Program-made: the position numbers and the translations under genes
Source: Bettongia penicillata ogilbyi
Lineage: Eukaryota > Chordata > Mammalia > Diprotodontia > Potoroidae
NCBI GenBank assembly: GCA_023548195.1
Contig: JAJHZJ010000399.1
Location: 9,935,820-9,999,819, forward strand
Length of the DNA: 64,000 nt
Direction: 5' to 3'
Notes under the pieces: model-generated
Database searches by the model: none
What the model was told of the DNA's origin: nothing
What the model saw: only the letters and a program-made list of their open reading frames with translations
In this document: one piece after another, positions 1 to 10,422 of the stretch
Numbering within the stretch: position 1 is the stretch's first letter
How the letters are laid out: every line of letters begins with the position of its first letter

Positions 1-223
1 ACAAACACACCAAGTGTATTCCACCCATAAAAAAATTCTCAAGATCCTAGCTGTGCCCATCAGTTATATGATATTACATTATATATATTATATATGTTAT
101 ATTACATTACTTTACATTATATCATATTATGTTATGTTATGTTGTTATATTATATTATTATATAGCTATCATTATATAGCTCTCTTCCCCATCACAGCTA
201 AGTCCCTTGAAAAATTCATCCAT
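1..223. repeat. AT-rich low-complexity flank
   Basis: TA/TTA-rich simple sequence dominates roughly 60-180. No coding sign is visible. The last 15 bases (209-223) are the left target-site duplication of the HAL1 element that follows. Confidence 0.6.
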
Positions 224-3033
224 GGGGGGAAGGAGCCAAGATGGTGGAGTAGACAGACTCACATATGAGAGCTCTGAACCCACAGCCCATAAATTACCTA
301 TGGAAAGAACTCCCAACAGGTTCTGGAGCAGTGGAAGCCGCAGCAGCAGAGTGGAGGAGATTTCTGTTCCAGAGAACCCTGAAAAACTGACCCCAAAGGT
401 CCATCACACCCTGGATGCGTAGCGGAGCCCCTGCCCTGGCTGTGCAGCCCCAGAGGAGCAGACCCGAGCAGGCTTCAGGGGCGGAATCTCCGGCAGCTGC
501 GAGGGTCCCTCCACCCATAGGCGCTACAGGTCAGTGAGACAGGCTTCTGGACTGGCTGAGGGCGGAGTGGGGTGTCTCTGTGGGTCAGGTCCCCTCGGGA
601 GGAAGTGGCAGAGGCAGCAGGTGGCCAGGGGCTCCCGGAGCAGATAGGAGATCAGGGCCATTACTGAAGGTCTCCACATCAACCCCCTGAGGGAACTGAG
701 CCTGGGAGGTGGCCTTGCCCCAACCTGAGCAGCAGTACTTAATCTCTCACTGAATACAAGCCCCTCCCCCCACTGAAAGCCCTGAGGCTGGGGAGCAGCC
801 TTTGAATCTCAGACCCCAAGCACTAGTGAGATGGGGGTGGAGAGGAATCTCAGAAGTCAAGTAACTGGCTGGGAAAATGCCCAGAAAAGGAAAAAAAAAG
901 TAAGACCATAGAAGGTTACTTTCTTGGTGAACAGATGTTTCCTCCTTTCCTTTCTGATGAGGAAGAACAATGCTTACCATCAGGGAAAGACATAGAAGTC
1001 AAGGCCTCTCTATCCCAAACATCCGAAATAGATATCCAATGGGCTCAGGACATGGAAGAGCTCAAAAAGGATTTTGAAAAGCAAGTTAGACAGGTGGAGA
1101 AAAACCTGGGAAGAGAAATGAGAGAGATGCAAGAAAAGCATGAAAAACGGGTCAATACCTTGCTAAAGGAGACCCCAAAAATACTGAAGAAAATAACACC
1201 TTGAAAAATAGGCTAACTCCATTGGCAAAAGAGGTTCAAAAAGCCAATGAGGAGAAGAATGCTTTCAAAAGCAGAATTAGCCAAATGGAAAAAGAGGTTC
1301 AAAAGCTCACTGAATTTAATAGTTCTCTCAAAATTAGAATGGAACAGATGGAGTCTAATGACTTTCAGAGAAACCAAGAAATCACCAAACAAAACCAAAA
1401 GAATGAAAAAATGGAAGAGAATGTGAAATATCTCATGGGAAAAACAACTGACCTGGAAAATAGATCCAGGAGAGATAATTTAAAAATTATGGGACTACCT
1501 GAAAGTCATGATCAAAAAAAGAGCCTAGACATCATCTTCCATGAAATTATCAAGGAAAACTGCCCTGATATTCTACAAGCAGAGGGCAAAATAAGCATTG
1601 AAAGAATCCATCGATCACCGCCTGAAAGAGATCCAAAAAGAGAAACTCCTAGGAACATTGTGGCCAAATTCCAGATTTCCCAGGTCAAGGAGAAAATATT
1701 TCAAGCAGCTAGAAAGAAACAATTCCAGTATTGTGGAAATACAATCAGGATAACTCAAGATCTAGCAGCTTCTACATTAAGGGATCGAAGGGCCTGGAAT
1801 AGGATATTCCAGAAGGCAAAGGAACTAGGACTCAAACCAAGAATCACCTACCCAGCAAAACTGAGTATAATACTTCAGGGGAAAATATGGTCTTTCAATG
1901 AAACAGAGGACTTTCAAGCATTCTTGATGAAAAGACCAGAGCTGAAAAGAAAATTTGACTTTCAAACACAAGAATGAGAATAAGCATGAAAAAGTAAACA
2001 GCAAAGACAAGTCATAAGGGACTTACCAAAGTTGAACTGTTTACATTCCTGCATGGAAAGACAATATTTGTAACTCTTAAAACTTTTCAGTATCTGGGTA
2101 GTTGGTGGGACCACACACACACATACACACACACACAGCACACACACATACATGTGTGCTTACACATACACACATGCATGCACACACAGAGACAGAGAGC
2201 ACAGAGTGAATTGAATAGGATGGGATCATATCTTTAAAAAATTAAGGTAAATATATTAGAGAAATGTATGGGGAGGAGAGAGGGTGAAATGGAATGGGGC
2301 AAATTATCTCTCACAGAAGAGGCAAACAGAAGACTTTTTAGTGGAGGAAAAAGGAGAGCTGAGGAAAAAAACATGAAGTTTACTCTGATCACATTCGACT
2401 AAAGGAAGGAATAAAATGCACACTCTTTTTGGTATGAAAACCTATCTTACAATACAAGAAAGTAGGGGAGAAGGAGATAAGCAGGGTGGGGGGGGATGAT
2501 GGAAGGGAGGACAATGGGAGGAGGGAGGAATTTGAAGTCAACACTCTTGGGGAGGGACAAGATCAAAAGACAGAATAGAAACAATGGGGGGCAGGATAAG
2601 ATGGAGGGAAATATAGTTAGTCTTACACAACACGACTATTATCAAAGTCATTTGCAAAACTACACAGATATGGCTTATATTGAATTGCCTGCCTTCTCAA
2701 AGGGAATGGGTGGGGCGGGAGGGATGGGGAGAAGTTGGAACTCAAGTTTTAGGAACAACTGTTGAGTATTCTTCTTGTTACTAGGAAATAAGAAATACAG
2801 GTATTGAGGAATAGAAAGTTATCTGGCCTTACAGGACAAAAGAGAAGATGGGGACAAGGGAAGGGAGGAATGATAGAAGAGAGGGCAGATTGGTGATAGG
2901 GGAAATTAGAATGCTTGGTGTATTGGTGTGGGGGTAGGGGACAAATGGGGAGAAAATTTGGACCCCAACATTTTGTGAAAATGAATGTAAAAGAAAAGTT
3001 AAATAAATAAATTTATATATCCAGAAAAAAAAA
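224..3033 (+). mobile_element. HAL1 (half-L1) copy A, full length, decayed
   Basis: L1-type retrotransposon with a 5' UTR, ORF1 and 3' UTR but no ORF2, which is the definition of a half-L1. The 5' end carries the L1-like CCAAGATGG motif (236-244, YY1-like). A broken ORF1 lies at 877-1977, followed by a CA-repeat spacer (about 2110-2190) and a purine-rich 3' UTR ending in an A-rich tail. The flanks 209-223 and 3034-3048 are 15-bp target-site duplications with one mismatch. It is the same family as the elements at 8278-11255 and 51080-53222. Confidence 0.85.
877..1977 (+). pseudogene. L1-type ORF1 (HAL1 copy A), disrupted
   Basis: Remnant of the RNA-binding ORF1 protein. The expected start (MPRKGK, ATG at 877) runs into a TAA at 901-903 after eight codons. 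A second reading block covers 935-1204 and a third, 1201-1977, is in another frame, so a frameshift lies near 1150-1205. The long third block keeps the coiled coil, the RRM-like NLKIMGLPE and the C-terminal domain with RITYPAKLS. Compared with the intact copy at 9316-10422, the gene is clearly dead. Confidence 0.85.
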
Positions 3034-3059
3034 GAAAAATTCTTCCATAATTAGTACCT

Positions 3060-4425
3060 TTATTTTTTAAACTGTCTATGATCTGTCTTCTGATCTGTAG
3101 TTTAATCAAAACTGCTCTCCAAAGTTGTCAAATCTAGTACCCTCTTTTCAACGTTCATCTTTCCTGATCTATTTGCAGCATTTGACAGTGTTGATCCACT
3201 TCTCTTTTTGGAGTTTTATAAAGGCTTTTTCTGACTTCTCTTCCCTGACTACTCCTTTTTAGTCTCTTTTCTCCAATCTTCACTCATATTACACCTACTA
3301 ATTCTTCATGTTCCTCCTGCCTCCAGGCTCTGACATGGATTCTCTTCTCTTTCTCTATCTATTCTTTCACTAGGTAATCTCATTACCTCCCAAGGGTTCA
3401 AATATCATCTCTAGGCGGATGATATCCATATCTATGTTTATCTTATCCTAGTGTCTCTTTTGAATGCTAATCCTGAATTATCAACTGCCTGCTGGAAACT
3501 ATAATAATCTTCAATGCAGCATGTCTTAAACAGAACTCGTGATCTTTCCTTGCACACTGAGCTTTCCTATTACAGTTGAGAGTACCACCATCCTTCCAGT
3601 TCCCCAGGTTTGAAACTCACTGTCACCCTTGACTCCTCTCTTTTGTTCATCTCACGTATCCAATTAGTTGCAAGATGCTGTAATGTTTTTCTCTATAATA
3701 TCTCATGTATATCCCCTTTTGTCCACTCACACAACCATTACCTTAGTGAAGGTCCTCATGACCCCTTGTTTAAACTATTGTGATAGCCTTCTATTTGTTC
3801 TCCCTGCCTATTTCTCCTCCCACCCCAATATATATTATTCACTTACCAAAGAGATTGGCCTAAAGCATAGGTCTTACAATGTCACATCTATCTCAGTAAA
3901 TTTCAGTAGATTCTCATGGACTCCAGGATGAAATAGAAAGTCATTTGGCATTTAAAGCTCTTTCCAATAAGTTCCTTTGCAACCTTTCCAGTCTTTATAC
4001 ATTCTAGTTCCTTCCAGATACTCTAAGACCCAATCTTTGTGGTTTACTTACTTACGTTCCTTTAATATAATGCTTCATTTTCTTCTTTGTGCCTTTCCAC
4101 TGGCTTCTCCTGTGCCTGAAATTCTCTCCCTTCCAATCATTCATTTCTTAGAATCCCTGGCTTCCTTTAAGATTCATTTGAAGCATGGGTTCCCTTAGAA
4201 GTTCTTTCTTGGTCCCGCCTTGCTGCAAGTGCCATTGTCTCAGGTAACCTTCCATCTACTCTATATTTATCTGTTGTATTCTGATTTATACTTTGCTTCC
4301 CCCATTGGAATGCAAACTCCTTGAGGGCTGGGGCTATTTTTGCTCTTTCTTTATATCCCCTGCTTTTATTCTAGTGCTTGCCACATGATAAGCACTTCAT
4401 AAATTTTATCTAATTGACATATATG
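3060..4425 (+). mobile_element. LINE-2 (L2) 3' portion
   Basis: Ancient L2. Near 3165-3200 the sequence still reads like the L2 reverse-transcriptase motif (D-L-x-A-A-F-D-x-V-D). Further on are the usual L2 3' landmarks: a 'CTTCCTTTAAGATTCA' stretch, then a 'TCCTTGAGGGCTGGGGC' stretch, then 'AAGCACTTCATAAAT' close to the end. It is degenerate and has no usable ORF. Confidence 0.75.
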
Positions 4426-4861
4426 TGACAATCATTTTGATTTTTCCCTCTGCTAGAACTTCAGTTTTTTAAAATGGTGACTTGTATATTTTCCTGTCTT
4501 TGAGAGCAATCATAAGTTCTTATATCTCTCATTGCAGAACTCCCTACCTCCACCACAAATTGTAATCTTTTGTACCCGAAAAAAGGCAACTTAGAGCTTT
4601 TCTGGCTTAACCTCCTGATCTGACAATTTAAAAAAACTGAGGTTCATGGAAGCAAAGTGATTTGTCCAAGGGATCACATATGTAGCCAGAAGCATGCTGA
4701 GTTTTGCACCCAGGTTCTCTGATTTCATCCTCAACCCCCTTTCCACTGTATCATTCTGTGTCTTGTTCCATTTCTGCCATTGATTAAAGGCATTCTCGAA
4801 GACTTTTTCTTTTCCCCTTTGTAATCTTCTCACCTCAAGCCTGTCTTTTGTACTGTCTAAA

Positions 4862-5010
4862 ACCCGAGAAGTCTCCTCTCCTCTCCTTTTCTTTTGTTTT
4901 CTTTTTCTTTCCTTCTTTCCACTTTTCTTTTCATTTCCCTTTCGTCTTCCTGTCACTTCTTTTCTCTTTTCTTTAGCTTTTCCTTTCATTTCCTCTCTTT
5001 ACCTCTTGTT
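4862..5010. repeat. Polypyrimidine (TTTTC/TCC) tract
   Basis: About 150 bases are almost purely C and T on the + strand, so apparent ORFs over it (S/F-rich, or K/E-rich on the other strand) are low-complexity artefacts. Confidence 0.7.
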
Positions 5011-5196
5011 CAGTCAAATCATTTCTTTCCTACTCCATTACTAGCCTGGTGCCAAGGAGATCGATCTGAGAAACGAAACCTAACTATTTACAACAAACCG
5101 AAACCAAACATGATTGGCTTTCCAGAGTGCTGCTAAACTGAGTGAACACAAGCTGACTAATGCTTTTGGAGTAACAAGCAGCTTTGTCTCCTGCAG

Positions 5197-5260
5197 GTCA
5201 GTATACTGCTCATCTCGAGGATGCTATTGTGAGCCTGGGGAGCACACTTTTTTGACTCAG
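5197..5260 (+). other. Candidate unassigned exon with strong splice sites
   Basis: A 64-bp block preceded by a good acceptor (pyrimidine-rich, then CTGCAG at 5191-5196) and followed by a near-consensus donor (CAG|GTAAGG at 5258-5266). One frame is open across it and includes CYCEPGEHTFLTQ. The surrounding 5050-5330 does not look like any repeat I recognise. No partner exon was found, so this could be a chance pair of splice signals, a noncoding-RNA exon, or an exon of an upstream gene. Confidence 0.25.
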
Positions 5261-5761
5261 GTAAGGTTAAGCAAGTTCCTTCTCAGGTTTAAAGGGGCTG
5301 CAGGTGCTCCCAAGTGAGAGATTCTTTATAGATTACTGCAAAAGCAGGGATGAAAGAAAGAAGGGGAACTGAGAACCACTCCCTTGCTTGGTCCCTAGAG
5401 GTGCAGTGGGGCACAAGGAGAGGGAGGCAACCAATCTGGTGGAGGGTCGTGATCATCATATCCCCAGAGAAAAACCTTGCTCGAATTGAATCCAGCAGAC
5501 CCTGAACAATGCACCTGTGGTTGGAGGGGACCTTAAGGATGTGCTGATCCTATATTTATTTTGTACATGGGAAAACTAAGGCAGAGAAAGGTGAAGCGCT
5601 TTAATCAAGTTATTACATAGAAAATAAGTGGCAGAGCTGGCATTAAAACAGTTCTCACTCCAGCTCTCAACATCACACTACCTGAATTTTCTTCTGTTGA
5701 GTGTGTATTTGTTAGGGAAGGGAGGTTGTGGAGGGGTAGGAATAAAACGACCTCCAAATTA

Positions 5762-5944
5762 CAGGGGTGGGAAACCTATGGCTTTGAGGCCATATGTGAC
5801 CTTCTAGGTCCTCAAGAGCAGTCCTTTGACTGAATCCAAACTTCACAGAACAATTAAGGGGATTTGTTCTGTAAAATTTGGACTCAGTCAAAAGACTGTT
5901 CTTCAGGACCTAGAGGGCCACATGGGGCCTCTATCCCCACCCCT
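5762..5944. mobile_element. Palindromic hAT-like MITE
   Basis: 183-bp near-perfect inverted repeat. It opens CAGGGGTGGG and closes with the exact reverse complement CCCACCCCTG, and the two arms pair almost throughout (for example CTAGGTCCT against AGGACCTAG). No coding capacity. Termini beginning CAGGG fit hAT/Charlie non-autonomous elements. I could not match an 8-bp target duplication in the flanks. Confidence 0.75.
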
Positions 5945-6049
5945 GAATGAGGATGAACAGCATCTAATAAAGGGTCCTGGAGGTGACTAAGGTATTGAAG
6001 AAGGTAGCAGAGCAGGATATAGAATATTGCCTGTTCTTCTAAAAAAAGT

Positions 6050-6725
6050 CTGAAGAGGCAGGGTCAAACTCCATCTCCGTGATTTACTACCTAGGTGACT
6101 TTAAGTAGTCATTTAACCATGGTTACCTCATCTGTTAAAAAAAAAAAAAAAAGAATTGGACTAGATATTCTCTAAGGATCCTTCAAAATCTAAATTTCTG
6201 ATCCATGTCTTATCTTTTTTATTTTCTCCTGGCCCTGAGCTGACCAAAGGAAGCTACTCTAGGGCAAGATGAGTTCTTAAGGCAGAAACAGCCTGGGAAG
6301 GCATATTCTGGGGCTGAAGGGGAATTGTGGGGTCACAGATCTAGCTATATGGGACCTCAGAAGTCATTTAGTCCAATTCCCTCATTTTATAGGTTAGGAA
6401 ACTGAGGTACAGAGAATGAAAAAAAAATTTGGTAAGTATTTAGTGTATACCATTGAGGATATAGCAACACATCCAAGACATTCCTTGTCTTCAAGGATAA
6501 GACATTCTAAAGAGGTACACAACACTTGTAGGGAGTGGTAAATGGGGAAGGGGACTATGGTCTACTCTAGGAAGTCATAAGGTGATGCGTGAAACCATAG
6601 GGCAGCCAACTGGCCCTCCCTTTCTAGAGGAAATTATAGTATTGTGTGTTAAGTGATTAGTCCAACATCACATATGTATTAAATATCAGAGGCAGGATTT
6701 GAACCTAGGTTCTCTGATTCCACAG
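6050..6725 (+). repeat. SINE-like and unclassified repeat fragments
   Basis: 6055-6200 resembles a tRNA-derived CORE-type SINE (+), with 'TTTACTACCTAGGTGACTTTA', 'CTCATCTGTTAAAA' and an A-run at 6138-6152. The stretches 6340-6430 and 6640-6725 look like two halves of one old SINE-type repeat (GAAACTGAGG and GGATTTGAACC motifs) split by unrelated sequence. Assignments are by eye. Confidence 0.4.
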
Positions 6726-6954
6726 TCATTCTATATACCAGACAATCTCTAATGGAGAATTGTGAGGGGAAGAGGGTAGGGTCCACTGAGACATTGTTCA
6801 GTATGGCCATGCAAGTGGAAAATGAAAGAGATAAAGACCACAAAAACTGCAGAGAACAAGACCAGGCACCTCCATTAGTCAGGCTGAAATGTTTCGATTA
6901 TCAAGCAACTAGAGCAATTGAAAACAATCATCTGAGAAATGAGAAGTGGTGTAA

Positions 6955-7369
6955 TACAAGGTCAGTAAATATTTATCTATTAATTGATTACTATGTGGTA
7001 GATGTTTTGCTAGAAAAGACAGAAGATGGTCCCTGCTCTCAAGAACCTTACAGTCCACAGTCTAACAGGTGAGATGACATACAAATGATTACATACAAAC
7101 AAGCTATATGTAAGATAAGTTGGAGATAATAGAGGAAAGGCACTAGAATTAAGGTGGATTGGGAAAAGCTTCCTAAATAAGGTAGATTTTACCTGGGATT
7201 TGGAGGATTATAGGGAAACTAGGAAGCAGGTGGAGATGTGGAGGGAAAGAATCCCAGGAGTGGCCGATAAAAATGGCCATAATTGAGAGATGGAGTAACA
7301 TGTGGAGAACAGCAAGGAAGCCAATGTTACTGGATTATGGAGTATGAGGAGGGGGATATGGTGAAAGGG

Positions 7370-7405
<36 letters not shown>

Positions 7406-7620
7406 AGGAAAAGCTTTGAAAATCAGAGGACTTTATATTTGGTCCTAGATAGGGATAGAGAACCACTAGAGTTTATTGTGTAGGGGGATGACATGTACTT
7501 GGAAGAGCACTTTGGCAGCTGAGTGGAGGATGGATTGCAGTGGGGAGAGACTTGGGGCAGGTAGACCCACTAGCAAGTTATTGTTATAGCCCAGGTATGA
7601 GGTGCCGAGGACCTTCGCTA
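6955..7620 (+). repeat. Old interspersed repeat of unassigned family, with (TG)n at 7371-7403
   Basis: The stretch has phrasing I associate with a common, old mammalian repeat (CTCAAGAACCTTACAGTC, GGGAAAAGCTTCCT, GGCAGCTGAGTGGAGGATGG). I cannot name the family with confidence. A clean (TG)n run interrupts it at 7371-7403. ORFs here are not genes. Confidence 0.4.
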
Positions 7621-8104
7621 GAGTGCTGGCGGTGTCAAAAGAAAGTAAAATATGTGAGATATGCTACAAAGATAAACAACATAAATGTTACTCTGTGAAA
7701 ACTTCCTTAATGCCCTCCTCTGTTTCACTGCCTCAAATTGTTCCTTATCTTTATATATATGTTGTACCTGGAGGGCAAGAACTGTTCAAGTTTTTGTCTT
7801 TTGTACCTCTGGTGGTTAGGACTAAATAAATGTTGGTTGACATGAATCAAACAGAACAGTAATTCACACAATCATTTGATTATAAGCTCATAGAGACATA
7901 GCTGGAAGAGATCTCAGAGGACTTCTTGTCCAATATCCTTATTTTTACGGATGAGAAAACAATATTCAAGAATTAATATTCCTTGATTTTAAGGTGATTT
8001 AAGAAGGCTGAGTGTTTGACATAGGAATTCTCTGATGGTTCATATTCTAACCATGTAACCTGGAAAGTTAGTTATCATGATGACGATGATGACATTAATA
8101 ATAG

Positions 8105-8277
8105 CTAACTTTTATGTAAGCAGCTAGCTGGCGCAGTGGATTGTGAGACACTCCCTCTGTGTGATCCTGGGCAGATGACTGAATGTCTGTCTTCTTTAGT
8201 TGTCTCAGTTGTAAAATTGGGATAATAATAGCACCTATCTCCCAGAACGGTGTTGTGAGGATCAGATGGGATAACTT
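8105..8277 (+). mobile_element. MIR/CORE-SINE, 5' part, split by HAL1 copy B
   Basis: MIR-type SINE on the + strand: tRNA-like head, 'GTCTCAGTTGTAAAATTGGG', 'GATAATAATAGCACCTATC', 'GTTGTGAGGATCAGATGGG'. It resumes at 11256-11335 after the half-L1. The 14-mer AGATGGGATAACTT (8264-8277) is the left target duplication. Confidence 0.75.
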
Positions 8278-9315
8278 ATTTATTTATTTATTTATTTATT
8301 TAGCTATTTACATTCATTTTCACAGATTTTTGGGTTCCAAATTTTCTCCCCTTTTCTCCCCTCCCCCCCACCCCAATACCCCAAGCAATCTAATTTTCCC
8401 TATCTCCAATCTGTCCTCTCTTCTGTCATCCCTCCCTTCCCTTGTCTCTATCTTCTCTTTTCTCCTGTAGGGCCAGATGACTTTCTATTCCTCATTAACT
8501 GTATGTCTTCTTTCCTAGTTGCAACAACAATACTAAACAATTGTTCCTAAAACTTTGAGTTCCAAATTCTCCCCATCCCTCCCTTCCCACCCATTCCCTT
8601 TGGTACGGCAGGCAATTCATTATAGGCCATATCTGTGTAGCCTTGCAAATGACCTTCCTGATAGTCGTGTTGTGTAAGACTAACTGAATTGCCATCCCTC
8701 CTAACCTGCCCCTCATTGTTTCTCTTCTGTCCTTTGATCCTGTCCCTCCCCAAGTGTTGACTTTCAATTACTCCCTCCTCCCTTTGCCCTCCCTTCCATC
8801 ATCCCCCCCCCAATATCTCCTTCTCCCCCGCTTTCTTATACTGTAAGATAGGTTTTCATACCAAAATGAGTGTGCATTTCACTCCTTCGTTTAGTCAAAT
8901 GTGATGAGGGTAAACTTTTGTTTGTTTGTTTGTTTGTTTTTTTTTCCCTCAGCTCTCCTCTTTTTCCCTCCACTAAAAACATCTCCTACTTGCCTCTTAA
9001 ATGACATATAGTTACCCCCTTCCATTTCCCCCTCTTTCCTCTCACTACATTTCTCTCTCACCATTTACCTTAATTTCTTTTAAGGTATGGTCCCATCCTA
9101 TTCAGTTCAATCTGTGCTCTCTGTCTCTGCATGTGAATGCATGTGTGTATGTGTGTGCATGCGTGTACATGTGTATGTGTGGTCCCACCAACCACCCAGA
9201 TACTGAAAAGTTTTAAGAGTTAGAAATATTGTCCTTCCCTGTATGAATGCAAACAGTTCATTTCTGGTAAGTCCCTTAATACTTCTCCTTGCTGTTTACT
9301 TTTGCATGCTTCCTC

Positions 9316-10422
9316 TCATTCTTGTGTTTGAAAGTCAAATTTTCTTTTCAGTTCTGGTCTTTTCATTAAGAATGATTGAAAGTCCTCTGTTTCATTGAAA
9401 GACCATATTTTCCCTTGAAGTATTATACTCAGTTTAGCTGGGTAGGTGATTCTTGGTTTCAGTCCTAGTTCCTTTGCCTTCTGGAATATCCTATTCCACG
9501 CCCTTCGATCCCTTAATGTAGAAGCTGCTAGATCTTGGGTTATCCTGATTGTATTTCCACAGTACTGGAATTGTTTCTTTCTAGCTGATTGCAAGATTTT
9601 TTCCTTGAGCTGGGAGTTCTGGAATTTGGCCACAATGTTCCTAGGAGTTTCTCTTTTTGGATCTCTTTCAGGTGGTGATCGATGGATTCTTTCAATACTT
9701 ATTTTGCCCTCTGGTCCTAGAATGTCAGGGCAGTTTTCCTTGATAATTTCATGCAAGACGATGTCTAGGCTCTTTTTTTGATCATGGCTTTCAGGTAGTC
9801 CCATAATTTTTAAGTTGTCTCTCCTTGATCTATTTTCCAGGTCAGTTGTTTTTCCCATGAGATATTTCACATTCTCTTCCATTTTATCGTTCTTTTGGTT
9901 TTGTTTGGTGATTTCTTGGTTTCTCATAAAATCATTAGACTCCATCTGTTCCATTCTAATTTTGAGAGAACTATTAAATTCAGTGAACTTTTGAGCCTCT
10001 TTTTCCATTTGGCTCATTCTGTTTTTGAATGCATTCTTCTCCTCATTGGCTTTTTGAACCTCTTTTGCCAATTGAGTGAGCCTATTTTTCAAGGTGTTAA
10101 TTTCCTCAGCATTTTTTTGGGTCTCCTTTACCAAGATATTGACCTTTTTTTCATACTCTTCTTGCATCTTTGTCATTTCTCTTCCCAGTCTTTCCTCCAC
10201 CTGTCTAACTTGCTTTTCAAAATCCTTTTTGAGCTCTTCCAAGGCCTGAGCCCACCCAACACCCCCCTGGGGTGTCTGGGGTGCTGAGGCCCCACCCTCC
10301 ACATCTTTCCCTGATGGGAAAAATATGTTCTCGTCCTCCCCATCAGATCCGAAGGTTGGGATCATTTGCATTTGTTGGAAAAAACTCTCTAAGGTCTTAT
10401 TTTTCTTCCCCTTTCTAGGCAT
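9316..10422 (-). CDS. Retrotransposon ORF1 protein (HAL1/L1 type), intact, 368 aa
   Basis: Uninterrupted 368-residue L1-type ORF1 protein, which in the family is a trimeric RNA-binding chaperone that coats its own transcript in cytoplasmic ribonucleoprotein particles. It begins MPRKGKKNKTLESFF. A long heptad-rich coiled coil covers about residues 65-195, an RRM-like domain starts near NLKIMGLPE, and a C-terminal domain includes RKKQFQYCGN, TLRDRRAWN and RITYPAKLSII, close in pattern to L1 ORF1p. The length is normal for the family and the start matches the fossil copies at 877 and 52447. The gene sits alone, without ORF2. Its 5' UTR is the only strongly CpG-rich stretch in the window. No stop or frameshift was seen. 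Confidence 0.9.
   Translation of the reverse strand: MPRKGKKNKTLESFFQQMQMIPTFGSDGEDENIFFPSGKDVEGGASAPQTPQGGVGWAQALEELKKDFEKQVRQVEERLGREMTKMQEEYEKKVNILVKETQKNAEEINTLKNRLTQLAKEVQKANEEKNAFKNRMSQMEKEAQKFTEFNSSLKIRMEQMESNDFMRNQEITKQNQKNDKMEENVKYLMGKTTDLENRSRRDNLKIMGLPESHDQKKSLDIVLHEIIKENCPDILGPEGKISIERIHRSPPERDPKRETPRNIVAKFQNSQLKEKILQSARKKQFQYCGNTIRITQDLAASTLRDRRAWNRIFQKAKELGLKPRITYPAKLSIILQGKIWSFNETEDFQSFLMKRPELKRKFDFQTQE

Noticed and set aside
9446..10287. Long + strand ORFs (111 and 130 residues)
   Set aside because: Antisense shadows of the intact HAL1 ORF1.
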